A stretch of 64,000 nt of DNA from Pedobacter punctiformis (lineage in GTDB: Bacteria; Bacteroidota; Bacteroidia; Sphingobacteriales; Sphingobacteriaceae), in NCBI RefSeq assembly GCF_027213715.1, contig NZ_JAPWGM010000002.1, positions 558,001-622,000 of the forward strand, given 5' to 3'. Numbering within the stretch: position 1 is the stretch's first letter; the number at the start of each line of letters is the position of its first letter. Below, piece after piece: positions 53,068 to 62,158 of this stretch. The position numbers and the translations under genes are program-made. The notes under the pieces were generated by a model. It ran no database searches. It was not told the DNA's origin and saw only the letters and a list, made by a program, of their open reading frames with translations.

Positions 53068-53117
53068 GATATTGGTTTAATCAAGCCAAAAATATCTAAA
53101 TTTTGGTAAAATACCAA

Positions 53118-53684
53118 CTATTTCTCCTGCCACCGGTAACTCTCCTGTTCGAAACCTGCCAGATCTAAAACCCTGCTCACCACTGTTCCCGCTACTTCCT
53201 CAATACTCTTTGGTAAACTATAGAATGATGGATTTGCAGGACAAATAATACCTCCGGCTTCAGTTACCGCTTTCATGTTATTAATATGGATTAAGCTAAA
53301 AGGCGTATCACGAACAACAGCAATTAGTTTTCTGCGTTCTTTTAGTACCACGTCTGCAGCTCTCGAAATCAAATCGTTTGATATTCCATGAGCAATTCTA
53401 CCCAATGTACCCATAGAGCAAGGTATTATTATCATGGTATCGTATTTTGCCGAACCTGATGCAAATGGTGCATTAAAATCATTTTTACTGTAGAAAGTAA
53501 AATTGTAGTTGCTGTAATTTTGATTACCGAGTTCAAATTCCCAAACCTCTTTTGCGTTATCACTCATCACCACGCCCACTGCCTCAATCTGATCTTTAAG
53601 TTTGGCTAGTTCATCAAATAAAACTTTAGCATAAACAGATCCGCTTGCACCCGTAATGGCAACGATTAATTTCTTCTTGATCAT
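53118..53684 (-). CDS. ubiX: Flavin prenyltransferase UbiX
   Basis: A 188-residue UbiX. The N-terminal flavin-binding loop is VAITGASGSVYAKVLFDELA, with IIIPCSMGTLGRIAHGISND and the conserved RRKLIAVVRDTPFSLIHINN. It makes prenylated FMN, the cofactor of UbiD; ubiD is at 27.5-29.3 kb. The DNA 30 to 100 bases upstream carries a candidate small RNA or attenuator. Confidence 0.93.
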   Translation of the reverse strand: MIKKKLIVAITGASGSVYAKVLFDELAKLKDQIEAVGVVMSDNAKEVWEFELGNQNYSNYNFTFYSKNDFNAPFASGSAKYDTMIIIPCSMGTLGRIAHGISNDLISRAADVVLKERRKLIAVVRDTPFSLIHINNMKAVTEAGGIICPANPSFYSLPKSIEEVAGTVVSRVLDLAGFEQESYRWQEK

Positions 53685-53708
53685 AACAAAACAAATTAGG
53701 GTTTACTA

Positions 53709-53778
53709 AATAAAAAAGGGCCGAATACAAGTATTCGACCCTACATCTACCTATGAAAAACATACCCTCGAAAGGGTA
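53709..53778 (-). ncRNA. Candidate small RNA or attenuator upstream of ubiX
   Basis: Minus-strand -7 box TATATTTG at 53783-53790. A first hairpin UACCCU-UUCG-AGGGUA lies at 53778-53763. A terminator follows: a stem at 53741-53718 where the only mismatch on the plus strand becomes a U-G pair on the minus strand, then six T at 53717-53712. Together they outline a transcript of about 65-70 bases ending about 25 bases before the ubiX ATG. Orientation is supported by both the wobble pair and the T-run. The identity is unknown. Confidence 0.5.
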
Positions 53779-53782
53779 AGAA

Positions 53783-53790
53783 CAAATATA
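53783..53790 (-). promoter_or_regulatory. -7 box of the candidate small RNA
   Basis: Minus-strand TATATTTG, full match to TAnnTTTG, just upstream of the predicted first hairpin. No clear -33 TTTG was found. Confidence 0.45.
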
Positions 53791-54104
53791 TAGATTTTTT
53801 TAAAAAAAGATAATGGTTAAATGTTAAATAGTGTAAAACACATACCAAAATAAAAACAAGCACACAATCAGCTGATATACAATTAATTAATTTTAAAAAA
53901 GTTGAAGTTATTTCAATAAACCTGCGCTTAAATGGATTAATCAGCTCTTAATTATTGCTTTAACAACCTTATAACAAGATTGATTTTGGCATTTTTAGAC
54001 ATAACTGCGCTAAAAATGTAAATAAAAATATACTTTTTCAACCATACACTATCCTAAAAAAGTTACAAACAATTTATCTTGTAAATAAAATCAGGGGCTT
54101 TAAT
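53791..54104. other. Gene-free AT-rich stretch
   Basis: About 310 bases with no convincing ORF, hairpin or repeat, between the candidate small RNA and the Crp/Fnr paralogue. Confidence 0.5.
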
Positions 54105-54728
54105 TTATTGATCTAATTTTGATCTCAAGCGGCTAAGAGTCTCTACCCGCATCCCTAAAAACGAAGCAATATATTTAACTGGCACACGGTTTACCAGGTC
54201 GGGATATGACTTAATAAATCGCAAGTATTTTCTTTCTGCCGATTGCAAACGGGATATAAAGGCCCTTTCGCAAGCCTGTAAATAATACAACTCGGTTATC
54301 TGTCTTCCCACATAATTTGCGATCTCAAAGTTATCGTACAATTGCCGGGTCATGGTATGTGGAACAGCAATTGCAATCACCTCTTCTATTGCTTGTACAT
54401 ATTCTTCCGATTCACTTTCTTCATCCATTAAATTACGGATATTCCCAACCAGTTCATTTTCTCTTGAAATCCACGTCGTTACCTCATCCGCTCCATTTTT
54501 CATGTAGCCTCTAACCAATCCTTTTACAATTAAAAAGATGTATTTATTGCGATGAATTGGTGAAGAGATAAATTTATTTTTCTTAAATATAACCGGAAAA
54601 GTTTGGGTATTAATAATGTGTTCTATTTCGGGACTTAAGGCATGGAAAGATTTGAAAGCGGTTATTACCGGAGAAAACCCATTATAAATTGCCCATTTAT
54701 CTTTGGAATAATTTTTTTCCGGATTCAT
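54105..54728 (-). CDS. Crp/Fnr-family transcriptional regulator (paralogue 2)
   Basis: A 207-residue protein with the same layout as paralogue 1: beta-roll (FPVIFKKNKFISSPIHRNKY), a long alpha helix, and the C-terminal HTH VPVKYIASFLGMRVETLSRL. It shares long stretches with paralogue 1, so it arose by duplication. It is on its own transcript. The effector is not visible in the sequence. Confidence 0.85.
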   Translation of the reverse strand: MNPEKNYSKDKWAIYNGFSPVITAFKSFHALSPEIEHIINTQTFPVIFKKNKFISSPIHRNKYIFLIVKGLVRGYMKNGADEVTTWISRENELVGNIRNLMDEESESEEYVQAIEEVIAIAVPHTMTRQLYDNFEIANYVGRQITELYYLQACERAFISRLQSAERKYLRFIKSYPDLVNRVPVKYIASFLGMRVETLSRLRSKLDQ

Positions 54729-54923
54729 TTTTAATTTGTTGGGGCATAAAATACGATAGCTTTTTTATATCTATAAAACTATAAAAATCACAAAACGATT
54801 AAATACACTGTTTGGAGACAAAGCTATTGAAGCCTGAATTTAAAGAAAAAAGGCTAAATATCAGGTTTAATCTTTTTTAAATATTTTAGGTTAAAAATCA
54901 AAACCCGATGATTCATCGTTTTG

Positions 54924-55547
54924 TTAATCTTTTTGCTTCATCTTACTCCTCACCCGGCTTAAAGTTTCGAGTCGCATACCCAAATAACTGGATAAAAATT
55001 TAACAGAAACCCTGTTATTAATATAAGGATGGTTGGCGAGGAACTGCCTGTACCTTGCTTCTGCTGAAGGTATGCGGGATAAAATTGATCTTTCCTGGGA
55101 TAAATTGTAATGAATTGCCAGCAGTTTCCTCCCCAATGCATTGGTTTCAGGAAAATGGGTATATAATCCGTCAATTATATTATAGGGAACAACCAGGAGT
55201 TCAGTATCTTCCAGCGCCTGCAAATATTCATTGTATAATGCTTGCTGTACCGATGGATTTCTAATCTTGCCGATCAGGCGTTGTTCTTCATTTAAAGAAG
55301 TGGTAATTTCTTTCCCTTCTTCTACTATGTATCCTCTTATAAACCCCTTAATTACAAAAAACAAACAGTTATCGTATTGATTTACAATATCTAAAAGTTC
55401 ATTCCTTTTAACTGTAATTACAAATGTTTCTGTCCTGGCAAAAGAAACGATATCCTTTTTTAAAGGTTCCAGCTTATTAAAAAAATCCAGTAAAGACTCT
55501 CTATCGTATCTTACCGGAGCTATATTTGACTCCATCCCGCCCTGCAA
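54924..55547 (-). CDS. Crp/Fnr-family transcriptional regulator (paralogue 3)
   Basis: A 207-residue protein (a Met five codons downstream is an alternative start). Beta-roll and HTH are conserved (VSVKFLSSYLGMRLETLSRV), with a basic tail KMKQKD. The -7 box TAACTTTG lies at 55564-55571. It is about 200 bases from paralogue 2, the only directly adjacent pair. Confidence 0.85.
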   Translation of the reverse strand: MQGGMESNIAPVRYDRESLLDFFNKLEPLKKDIVSFARTETFVITVKRNELLDIVNQYDNCLFFVIKGFIRGYIVEEGKEITTSLNEEQRLIGKIRNPSVQQALYNEYLQALEDTELLVVPYNIIDGLYTHFPETNALGRKLLAIHYNLSQERSILSRIPSAEARYRQFLANHPYINNRVSVKFLSSYLGMRLETLSRVRSKMKQKD

Positions 55548-55563
55548 TGTATTATTTACGTTG

Positions 55564-55571
55564 CAAAGTTA
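55564..55571 (-). promoter_or_regulatory. -7 box of Crp/Fnr paralogue 3
   Basis: Minus-strand TAACTTTG matches TAnnTTTG exactly, 16 bases before the ATG at 55547. Confidence 0.5.
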
Positions 55572-55620
55572 CGAATTCAAACAAGCTAATGCATCATAAA
55601 GTATTTAAATTTAAATGCAT

Positions 55621-55661
55621 AAAGATTTGGCGGTCTGTTTACAAACCACCATTGAATCTTT
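55621..55661 (-). terminator. Hairpin after galM
   Basis: AAAGATT pairs with AATCTTT around an inner, imperfect GGT/ACC-type stem. It overlaps the galM stop by two bases and has only a weak T-tract. Confidence 0.45.
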
Positions 55662-56832
55662 AATTACTAAATTTATAAACCGAACTGGTTTTATATAAAG
55701 CGCCCGCCTTTAAAACGGTGCCTGGAAAATCAGGATGATTTGGAGAATCTGGGAAATGCTGTGTTTCCAAACAAAATGCGGTTCTGAAACCATCTTTTAT
55801 ACCAGTTTTAAAAATATTTTTGCTTTGCATAAAATTACCACTGTAAAATTGTAAACCAGGTTCCTGGGTATAAACATCCATAATTATCCCCGATTTATCA
55901 CCTTTAACTGTAGCTGCATGATACATGTTCAGGCCTTTGGTTTTGTTTAAAATATAATTATGATCGTAACCTTTGCCGTAAGCAAGTTGCTGATTGTTAT
56001 CGCGGATACGTGCACCAATATTTGTTATTTTTGTGAAATCAAAAGGTGTACCGGCAACTTTCTCTATTTTTCCTGTAGGAATTAAAGTTGAATCAACTGG
56101 GGTATACTCATCTGCATAAATTTGTAGAGAATGGTATAAAATCTGACCACTTCCTTCTCCATTTAAATTAAAAAAAGCATGATTGGTTAAATTAACCACT
56201 GTATTTTTATCTGTTTTAGCTTCGTAATCCATTTTCAGTTCATTATCATCCGTTAAAGTATAAGTTACCTTAACCTCTAAATTACCCGGAAAACCTTCTT
56301 CCATATCTTTAGATAAATAATGAAGTTCTAGCGTATGATCATTTATTTGCTTCGCATCCCAAACTACATCCTGAAAACCTTTTTTACCACCGTGAAGCGC
56401 ATTAACTCCGTTATTGGTAAATAACGAATATTCTTTTCCATCCAACGTAAATTTGCCCTTAGCAATGCGGTTTCCGTAACGACCAATGGTGCCACCAAAA
56501 TAAGGTTCAGTTGATTTCACATAATCATTTACACTTTTAAAACCCACTACAACATCCACAAGTTTCCCAGAATGATCCGGAATAGAAAGACTAACCAAAC
56601 GCCCACCATAATTGGTGAAAACTGCTTTGGCATTTTTAGCATTCTTTAAAATATAAAGGTCTGTTTGTTTCCCATCAATTTCTTTTTTAAAAGAATCAGG
56701 AACAAGTTCGACTACTTTAAGGGTGTCTGTTTTAAGGCTGTCGGTTGATGTCTGTTGTTTATTTTCAGATTGACAAGCCGAAAAAGCAATACTTGTTGTA
56801 ATCGCAATGCCGGTTAATGTTTTTAAATTCAT
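55660..56832 (-). CDS. galM: Aldose 1-epimerase, lipoprotein form
   Basis: A 390-residue galactose mutarotase. A lipoprotein signal (MNLKTLTGIAITTSIAFSAC, Cys20) places it in the envelope. The catalytic His and Glu regions are NGVNALHGGKKGFQDVVW, VNLTNHAFFNLNGEGSG and FCLETQHFPDSPNHPDFP. It interconverts alpha and beta anomers of sugars. Several Bacteroidota have such periplasmic GalM forms next to sugar uptake genes, but none is adjacent here. Confidence 0.92.
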   Translation of the reverse strand: MNLKTLTGIAITTSIAFSACQSENKQQTSTDSLKTDTLKVVELVPDSFKKEIDGKQTDLYILKNAKNAKAVFTNYGGRLVSLSIPDHSGKLVDVVVGFKSVNDYVKSTEPYFGGTIGRYGNRIAKGKFTLDGKEYSLFTNNGVNALHGGKKGFQDVVWDAKQINDHTLELHYLSKDMEEGFPGNLEVKVTYTLTDDNELKMDYEAKTDKNTVVNLTNHAFFNLNGEGSGQILYHSLQIYADEYTPVDSTLIPTGKIEKVAGTPFDFTKITNIGARIRDNNQQLAYGKGYDHNYILNKTKGLNMYHAATVKGDKSGIIMDVYTQEPGLQFYSGNFMQSKNIFKTGIKDGFRTAFCLETQHFPDSPNHPDFPGTVLKAGALYKTSSVYKFSN

Positions 56833-57029
56833 TTTGAGGATACCTGGTTAATACGAATTAAAGATTTAAATATAATTATTACTTTGAAGAATACAAATAA
56901 ATCGATTTAGTATAAACATTATGAACGCAGATAAATTGTTTATCGAATAACGAATATTTAAAAATTAAAGACTGGTATTAACTTAATAATTCCCAAAATC
57001 TGCTTAACATTGTTCTTTCAACTAAAAAG

Positions 57030-58022
57030 ATGAGTCAAAATATATCAGAAAATCGTTACAACAATATGCAATACCGCCGTTGTGGTAAAAGTGGTTTAAA
57101 ATTACCTGCCATATCACTGGGTTTATGGCATAATTTTGGGCATGTTAATGTTTTCAGCAATAGCAAGGATTTAATTTATACTGCATTTAATAATGGAATT
57201 ACCCATTTCGACCTTGCAAATAATTATGGTCCCCCTCCCGGATCGGCAGAAGAGGTTTTCGGTAAAATAATAGCAAGCGATTTTAGAAAATACCGGGATG
57301 AGATGATTATTTCCAGTAAAGCCGGTTATACCATGTGGGATGGTCCTTATGGCGATTGGGGTTCTAAAAAATACCTGGTTTCCAGTCTGGATCAAAGTTT
57401 AAAAAGGATGAAACTGGATTATGTTGACATTTTTTATCATCACCGCCCCGATCCTGAAACGCCATTAGAAGAAACAATGGCTGCTTTAAGTTTAATGGTA
57501 CAACAAGGTAAAGCACTGTACGTTGGGATCTCAAATTATGAGGCTTTGGAAGCTGAAAAAGCAATCCGTATTTTGAAAGAAATGGGCACATCTTGTTTAA
57601 TTCATCAGCCCAGATATTCGATGTTTGACCGTTGGGTGGAAAATGGTTTGCTTGATGTTTTAGAAAACGAAGGCGTTGGTTGTATTCCTTTTTCTCCTTT
57701 GGCGCAGGGCATGTTAACGGATAAATATTTAAATGGCATTCCTGCAGATTCAAGAGTGGCTACAAGTGGCGTATTTTTGAAGGAAAGCAATATTACAGCA
57801 GAGAACATTCAAATTATTTCCAGGCTGAATGAAGTTGCAAAATCAAGAGGTCAGAAATTAGCACACATGGCACTTTCATGGATTTTAAAAGACAAAAGAA
57901 TTACTTCTGTATTAATCGGAGCCAGTAAATCCGAACAAATTACGGATTCTATAAAAGCTTTAAATAATATAGAATTTAGTACTGAAGAGATTACATTGAT
58001 TGATCAGATTCTAAAGGGGTAA
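57030..58022 (+). CDS. Aldo/keto reductase (YghZ-like)
   Basis: A 330-residue AKR. The active-site Asp-Tyr pair lies in THFDLANNYGPPPGSAEEVF, the Lys in MIISSKAGYTMWDGPYG and the His in DIFYHHRPDPETPLEET. The length and GPPPGSAEE motif fit the YghZ/KCNAB-like subgroup that reduces aldehydes such as methylglyoxal or L-glyceraldehyde 3-phosphate. A 4 kb distant decayed AKR fragment (61888-62112) belongs to another AKR, not to this gene. Confidence 0.9.
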   Translation: MSQNISENRYNNMQYRRCGKSGLKLPAISLGLWHNFGHVNVFSNSKDLIYTAFNNGITHFDLANNYGPPPGSAEEVFGKIIASDFRKYRDEMIISSKAGYTMWDGPYGDWGSKKYLVSSLDQSLKRMKLDYVDIFYHHRPDPETPLEETMAALSLMVQQGKALYVGISNYEALEAEKAIRILKEMGTSCLIHQPRYSMFDRWVENGLLDVLENEGVGCIPFSPLAQGMLTDKYLNGIPADSRVATSGVFLKESNITAENIQIISRLNEVAKSRGQKLAHMALSWILKDKRITSVLIGASKSEQITDSIKALNNIEFSTEEITLIDQILKG

Positions 58023-58025
58023 ATA

Positions 58026-58060
58026 ATTTCCGGGATTAACTAAATTGATCCCGGAAATTT
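58026..58060. terminator. Bidirectional terminator
   Basis: AATTTCCGGGAT (58026-58037) pairs perfectly with ATCCCGGAAATT (58049-58060). It separates the facing AKR (+) and ligD (-) genes. Confidence 0.85.
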
Positions 58061-58107
58061 CAAAATGTCCTTTTGTTCGCTTTTAACCGCAAAACTAAAT
58101 GCAATAA

Positions 58108-60789
58108 TTAACCAAAGATGCTTTTAGCTTTGTTAATTGCTTTTTTCAAATCTATTCCTTTACCCAAAACACCCTTAAATAAATCGCCTTCTATTTTTAA
58201 ACGGTCTATTGTATTAAAAATATTAAAATCTTTCATTTTGAGCCCCGGCTTAACTTCGTCCCAGTGTAAAGGCATGGATACGGTAGCGCCAATTTTAGGT
58301 CTTAATGAATAAGGCCCAGCAATGGTAGCCCCCGGTCTGTTCTGTAAAAAATCAAGGTACATTTTGCCTTTTCTTGCCGAAACCATTCTTTCTAAAGAAG
58401 TATATTCCGGAATTTGATCATGAACCAGATTCACTATAATTTTTGCAAACATCTGGCTTTGATCATAACTATATTTAGCATCCATCGGAATATAAATATG
58501 CATTCCGGTTGAGCCGGAGGTTTTACAAAAACAAGGCACTTCAATGGCATCTAAAACTTTTTTAACTTCTAATGCTGCCTCAACAACCTGATCAAAAGTA
58601 TTTTGATCAGGATCAAGATCAATTACACAATAATCAGGATTGTCGGGGTGCTGAATTCTGCTAAACCAGGGGTTCATTTCTATGCAACCCAAACTAGCCA
58701 TCCACAATAAACTTGCTTCATCTGTTCCAACCAAATATTCTTTATGTTCTCCATTGCCGGTTTCATAAGGAAAAGTTTTTACCCAGTCAGGAGCTTTCCC
58801 TTTTACATCTTTCTGATAAAAACTAGTACCGTGTATACCACCCGGAAATCGATTTAAAGACTGAGGGCGATCTTTTAAATAAGGTAAAATATAATCTGCA
58901 ACCTGATAATAATAATTAAACATATCTCTTTTGGTTACCTGATCTTCCGGCCAGTAAACCTTGCTTAAATTGGTAAACTTAAGCTCATGTCCTTTTATTT
59001 TCCTCACCTGAGTTTCATCCTTCGGATTAAGCAACGTTTTAGGTTCTTTACCCTTTGGTGACTTTATAGCTTCCAGATGCTCATTCTGATTGATCTTATC
59101 CAATACTTCGCCGGTTGGTTTTTCAGTTTCCAGCACTACATCCTTAGCTTTTTTATCTATTCTCATTCCGCGAAAAGATGGATGACGAAAAACACCATCA
59201 CCTGTAACCTCAGCAAAAGCGACCTCACAAACCAATTCGGGTTTAAGCCAGGTGATTTTTGCTTTTGGAGGATTTGGTCTGAAACGTGAAGATTTATTTA
59301 CATCCGGCAAAATTTCAAAAGGGCTTTTCTGTACAATAAGTGGTTCAAATTGTTTCATCATTTCCTTTTGGCTATGATCAGAAAATCCTGTCCCTACTTT
59401 TCCAACATATTGCAATGCCCCTTTAATAAAAACTCCAAGCAATAAGGAACTAAAATGTTTACTGGTATTATCGTTTTTTGTAAAACCGGCGATAACCACC
59501 TCCTGTGTTTTGTTCACTTTAATTTTTAACCATTCTTTCGATCGTTGGTCAGGCACATAAATACTGTTGCTTTTCTTCGCAATTATACCTTCTAAGCCCA
59601 TTCTTTCAGCGGCATCAAAAAAGTCTATTCCACTGGCTTTAAAAACCTTTCCCAATCTTATCCGGTCATCATTTGCGGGTAAAATCTCTTTTAAAATTGC
59701 CTGTCGCTGAAAAAGCGGCAAATTCATTAAGTTTTTACCTTCGTACCAGAGCAGATCAAAGACATAAAAAACCAATTCTCCATCTGCTTCACTCCGCCAG
59801 TTTTGTAAAGATCCGAAGTTTGAAATTCCTTTTTCATTCAATACCAGTAGCTCTCCATCCAGTAATGCATTAATTTTCCATTCGTTGAGCAAGTCATAAA
59901 TTGGATAAAATTTATCATTGAAAGACTTATTATTTCTGGAAAGTAAATCGGTCTTCCCTTTATTTAAATAGGCCAACGAACGGTATCCATCCCATTTTAC
60001 TTCATATTGCCAATTCGGGTCATTAAAAGGTTTGTCGACCAATGTGGTAAGCATAGGCTTTAATTTTTCCGGCATAGCCGATTTTGGAGCCTTTTTTAAT
60101 ATTGCTTCGACATCAATTTCAACATCATTACTAATTTCGTCTGTGCCTTTCTCAACCTTGTTCTTTTTTGGTTTAAATTTTTGCTCATGCCCCTCTTTCC
60201 ATACTTTATCAGTCGTTTTCTCTATGTTTTCGATTGTCTTGCCAGAAATCACTGACTTATCTGATTTAGTAATATCTTTTGTGGAAGCAAAATCATCATT
60301 ATGTTTAATTAACAGCCAGGCATTCTCTGCCATCCCATGGGTTTTAACCAAGGCAAACTCTCCTTTAAGTTTTTCGCCATCTAACCTGATTTTCAGTGAA
60401 CCCGTATCTAATTGATGTAAAAGATGTTTTTCTTGCGCTTTTTTACCTTTTATTGCGTCAATGGGCTCATAAGTTCCTTCATCCCAAACAATTACAGTAC
60501 CCCCTCCATATTCTCCTTTCGGAATAATTCCTTCAAATTCACGGTAATCATAAGGGTGATCTTCGACCATCATAGCCAATCGTTTCGTTTTTGGATCTGT
60601 TGAAGGCCCTTTAGGTATTGCCCAGCTTTTTAACACACCATTCATTTCTAATCTAAAATCATAATGTAAACGCGATGCATCATGTTTTTGAATTACAAAT
60701 AACAATTTATTGCTGTCTTTACTTTTTCCTGATTTTGGTTCTGCTGTTTTTGAGAAATCTCTTTTGGATACATACTTTTCAAGGCTCAT
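58108..60789 (-). CDS. ligD: DNA ligase D (NHEJ)
   Basis: An 893-residue three-domain enzyme in the order phosphoesterase, ligase, polymerase. The PE part has HDASRLHYDFRLEMNGVLKS (about 36-55). The ligase Lys265 lies in YEVKWDGYRSLAY. The polymerase part from about residue 610 has YYYQVADYILPYLKDRPQSL, CVIDLDPDQNTFDQV and SGSTGMHIYIPM. It joins broken DNA ends in non-homologous end joining with Ku. No ku gene lies in this window. It is monocistronic. Confidence 0.95.
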   Translation of the reverse strand: MSLEKYVSKRDFSKTAEPKSGKSKDSNKLLFVIQKHDASRLHYDFRLEMNGVLKSWAIPKGPSTDPKTKRLAMMVEDHPYDYREFEGIIPKGEYGGGTVIVWDEGTYEPIDAIKGKKAQEKHLLHQLDTGSLKIRLDGEKLKGEFALVKTHGMAENAWLLIKHNDDFASTKDITKSDKSVISGKTIENIEKTTDKVWKEGHEQKFKPKKNKVEKGTDEISNDVEIDVEAILKKAPKSAMPEKLKPMLTTLVDKPFNDPNWQYEVKWDGYRSLAYLNKGKTDLLSRNNKSFNDKFYPIYDLLNEWKINALLDGELLVLNEKGISNFGSLQNWRSEADGELVFYVFDLLWYEGKNLMNLPLFQRQAILKEILPANDDRIRLGKVFKASGIDFFDAAERMGLEGIIAKKSNSIYVPDQRSKEWLKIKVNKTQEVVIAGFTKNDNTSKHFSSLLLGVFIKGALQYVGKVGTGFSDHSQKEMMKQFEPLIVQKSPFEILPDVNKSSRFRPNPPKAKITWLKPELVCEVAFAEVTGDGVFRHPSFRGMRIDKKAKDVVLETEKPTGEVLDKINQNEHLEAIKSPKGKEPKTLLNPKDETQVRKIKGHELKFTNLSKVYWPEDQVTKRDMFNYYYQVADYILPYLKDRPQSLNRFPGGIHGTSFYQKDVKGKAPDWVKTFPYETGNGEHKEYLVGTDEASLLWMASLGCIEMNPWFSRIQHPDNPDYCVIDLDPDQNTFDQVVEAALEVKKVLDAIEVPCFCKTSGSTGMHIYIPMDAKYSYDQSQMFAKIIVNLVHDQIPEYTSLERMVSARKGKMYLDFLQNRPGATIAGPYSLRPKIGATVSMPLHWDEVKPGLKMKDFNIFNTIDRLKIEGDLFKGVLGKGIDLKKAINKAKSIFG

Positions 60790-61005
60790 ATTAATTGGCT
60801 GTTAAGGATACATATTCTTAAAACTACGGGAGTTTAAAAAAGGTTTTAAGCTTCTCATTAATTATTGAAAATCTAATCTATAACACCTTAATAAACAATG
60901 TATTTTGATTAAAAATTCTATGAATCATCATCAATTTGTCAAAGAAAAAAAACTCAAAACCAAATTCTGTAGGCAGCTGTTCTATCAATACCAATATATA
61001 AACCC

Positions 61006-61221
61006 ATGGATCTACAAAATCTCCCTAAAAATCCACACATGGAACTGATTGAAGTTGCCGAAGAAAGTGACCGTAAATACTGGGCAGACCGGCTTGGTGT
61101 AAGTTGTGAAACATTAAAATCCGCCATACGGGCAATCCGTAATATGGAATTTAGTAAGGTACAGCAATATTTAACTTCCAATAATTTAAATAAAACACCG
61201 TTCAAAGAATCCTTTATTTAA
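61006..61221 (+). CDS. DUF3606 protein (71 aa)
   Basis: A 71-residue protein whose core EVAEESDRKYWADRLGVSCE and TLKSAIRAI matches DUF3606, a small helix-turn-helix-like family often found near stress and DNA-repair genes, including ligD clusters. Function unknown. The short Met at residue 12 is an alternative start. Confidence 0.75.
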   Translation: MDLQNLPKNPHMELIEVAEESDRKYWADRLGVSCETLKSAIRAIRNMEFSKVQQYLTSNNLNKTPFKESFI

Positions 61222-61239
61222 AAATAAGTACATCAAACA

Positions 61240-61449
61240 ATGAAAATCAAGAAAAAACCCGGTGTTCAAAATTTAGCTTTTCCCAGTATCAGGCCAATTA
61301 CGGATTGTGATTATCTTATAGATTTATCCTCCATAGAAAATCCATTTCCAAATAGAGATGGTATTTTTAGTAAGAACAATCAACCCAAAGGAGAAATTAA
61401 ACCGCTTAGTAAATTCTTTCCAAGAAATGGACTCTATAGTTTATTATAG
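61240..61449 (+). CDS. Small hypothetical protein (69 aa)
   Basis: An ORF 18 bases after DUF3606, with start MKIKKKPGVQNLAFPSIRPI and body CDYLIDLSSIENPFPNRDGI. The composition is protein-like but I know no family. It may be co-transcribed with DUF3606. Confidence 0.45.
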   Translation: MKIKKKPGVQNLAFPSIRPITDCDYLIDLSSIENPFPNRDGIFSKNNQPKGEIKPLSKFFPRNGLYSLL

Positions 61450-61557
61450 CAGCTGATTATTTAAAAAAGGCGAATGATTAAAACCTTATAGGAATATTTT
61501 TGTTTAAGATATTATAGTACATCTTTGGAATATATTGCTGAAGCGTTAACGAAGCCT

Positions 61558-61887
61558 ATGAGTAAACAATACGAGATTAAGAACCATAAATCCCTGCGTA
61601 ACCAATTAGAAACCATAAAAAACCAGCTAAAAGAAAAAGAATATTCAATACCAAAAGATAGTTTTGCTCTTGTAGAATCAAAATTTGTCCGGTTAACCGC
61701 CAGAAAAAGAAGAGACATACATACCCTTAGAAAGATTCAACACAGAAAAAATCTAATAGGAAATTTCTTATCAAAACTATTCAAAAATAAATTATTCAAA
61801 AATCAGGGCTTTTTAATTAAATTCCTTGCAGGATTGCTGGCAAAAAGAACTGGTAAACACATCCACAAAAAGTGGTTATCTGAATAA
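61558..61887 (+). CDS. Basic hypothetical protein (109 aa)
   Basis: The ATG at 61558 (MSKQYEIKNHKSLRNQLETI) is preferred over an upstream TTG at 61525. The protein is highly basic (Lys/Arg rich) with a helical N-terminus and a hydrophobic C-terminal segment (GFLIKFLAGLLAKRTGKHIH). It directly abuts, in the same frame, a decayed AKR fragment whose stop codon is this gene's own stop. Function unknown. Confidence 0.45.
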   Translation: MSKQYEIKNHKSLRNQLETIKNQLKEKEYSIPKDSFALVESKFVRLTARKRRDIHTLRKIQHRKNLIGNFLSKLFKNKLFKNQGFLIKFLAGLLAKRTGKHIHKKWLSE

Positions 61888-62112
61888 AAGTTTGATCTGG
61901 AAAACGTAAAAACCTTTCTGAATACGACTACTTCGCTTACTGAAAACAAAAAAGCGACTGTTGCACAACTGGTATTAAAATGGACTACCTTACAAAAAGG
62001 CGTTCGTATTGTTTTGACTGGAGCCAAAGATAAAGAACAGGCAATTGCCAATGCTGGAGCAATGAACTTTGACCTAACTGCAAATGAACTATTGTCCTTA
62101 ATTTATTTTTAA
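61888..62112 (+). pseudogene. Decayed aldo/keto reductase C-terminal fragment
   Basis: In frame after the stop at 61885-61887 the 74 codons read as an AKR C-terminus: KATVAQLVLKWTTLQKGVRI, then VLTGAKDKEQAIANA and LTANELLSLI. The pattern (AQLVLxWTxxQxG..., GAxxxEQAxxNA...) is the typical NADPH-binding C-terminal part of AKRs. No start codon or N-terminal half is present, so it is a remnant of a gene lost by deletion. Confidence 0.65.
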
Positions 62113-62158
62113 GGTTTAAAAAACGAATGCTGCGTATAATACTATTTGAATGAAGTAA

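Noticed and set aside
53753-53779. An 8-codon plus-strand ORF (MKNIPSKG) next to a hairpin, like a leader peptide
   Set aside because: The hairpins pair better on the minus strand and the T-run is on that strand, so the minus-strand RNA explains the region better.
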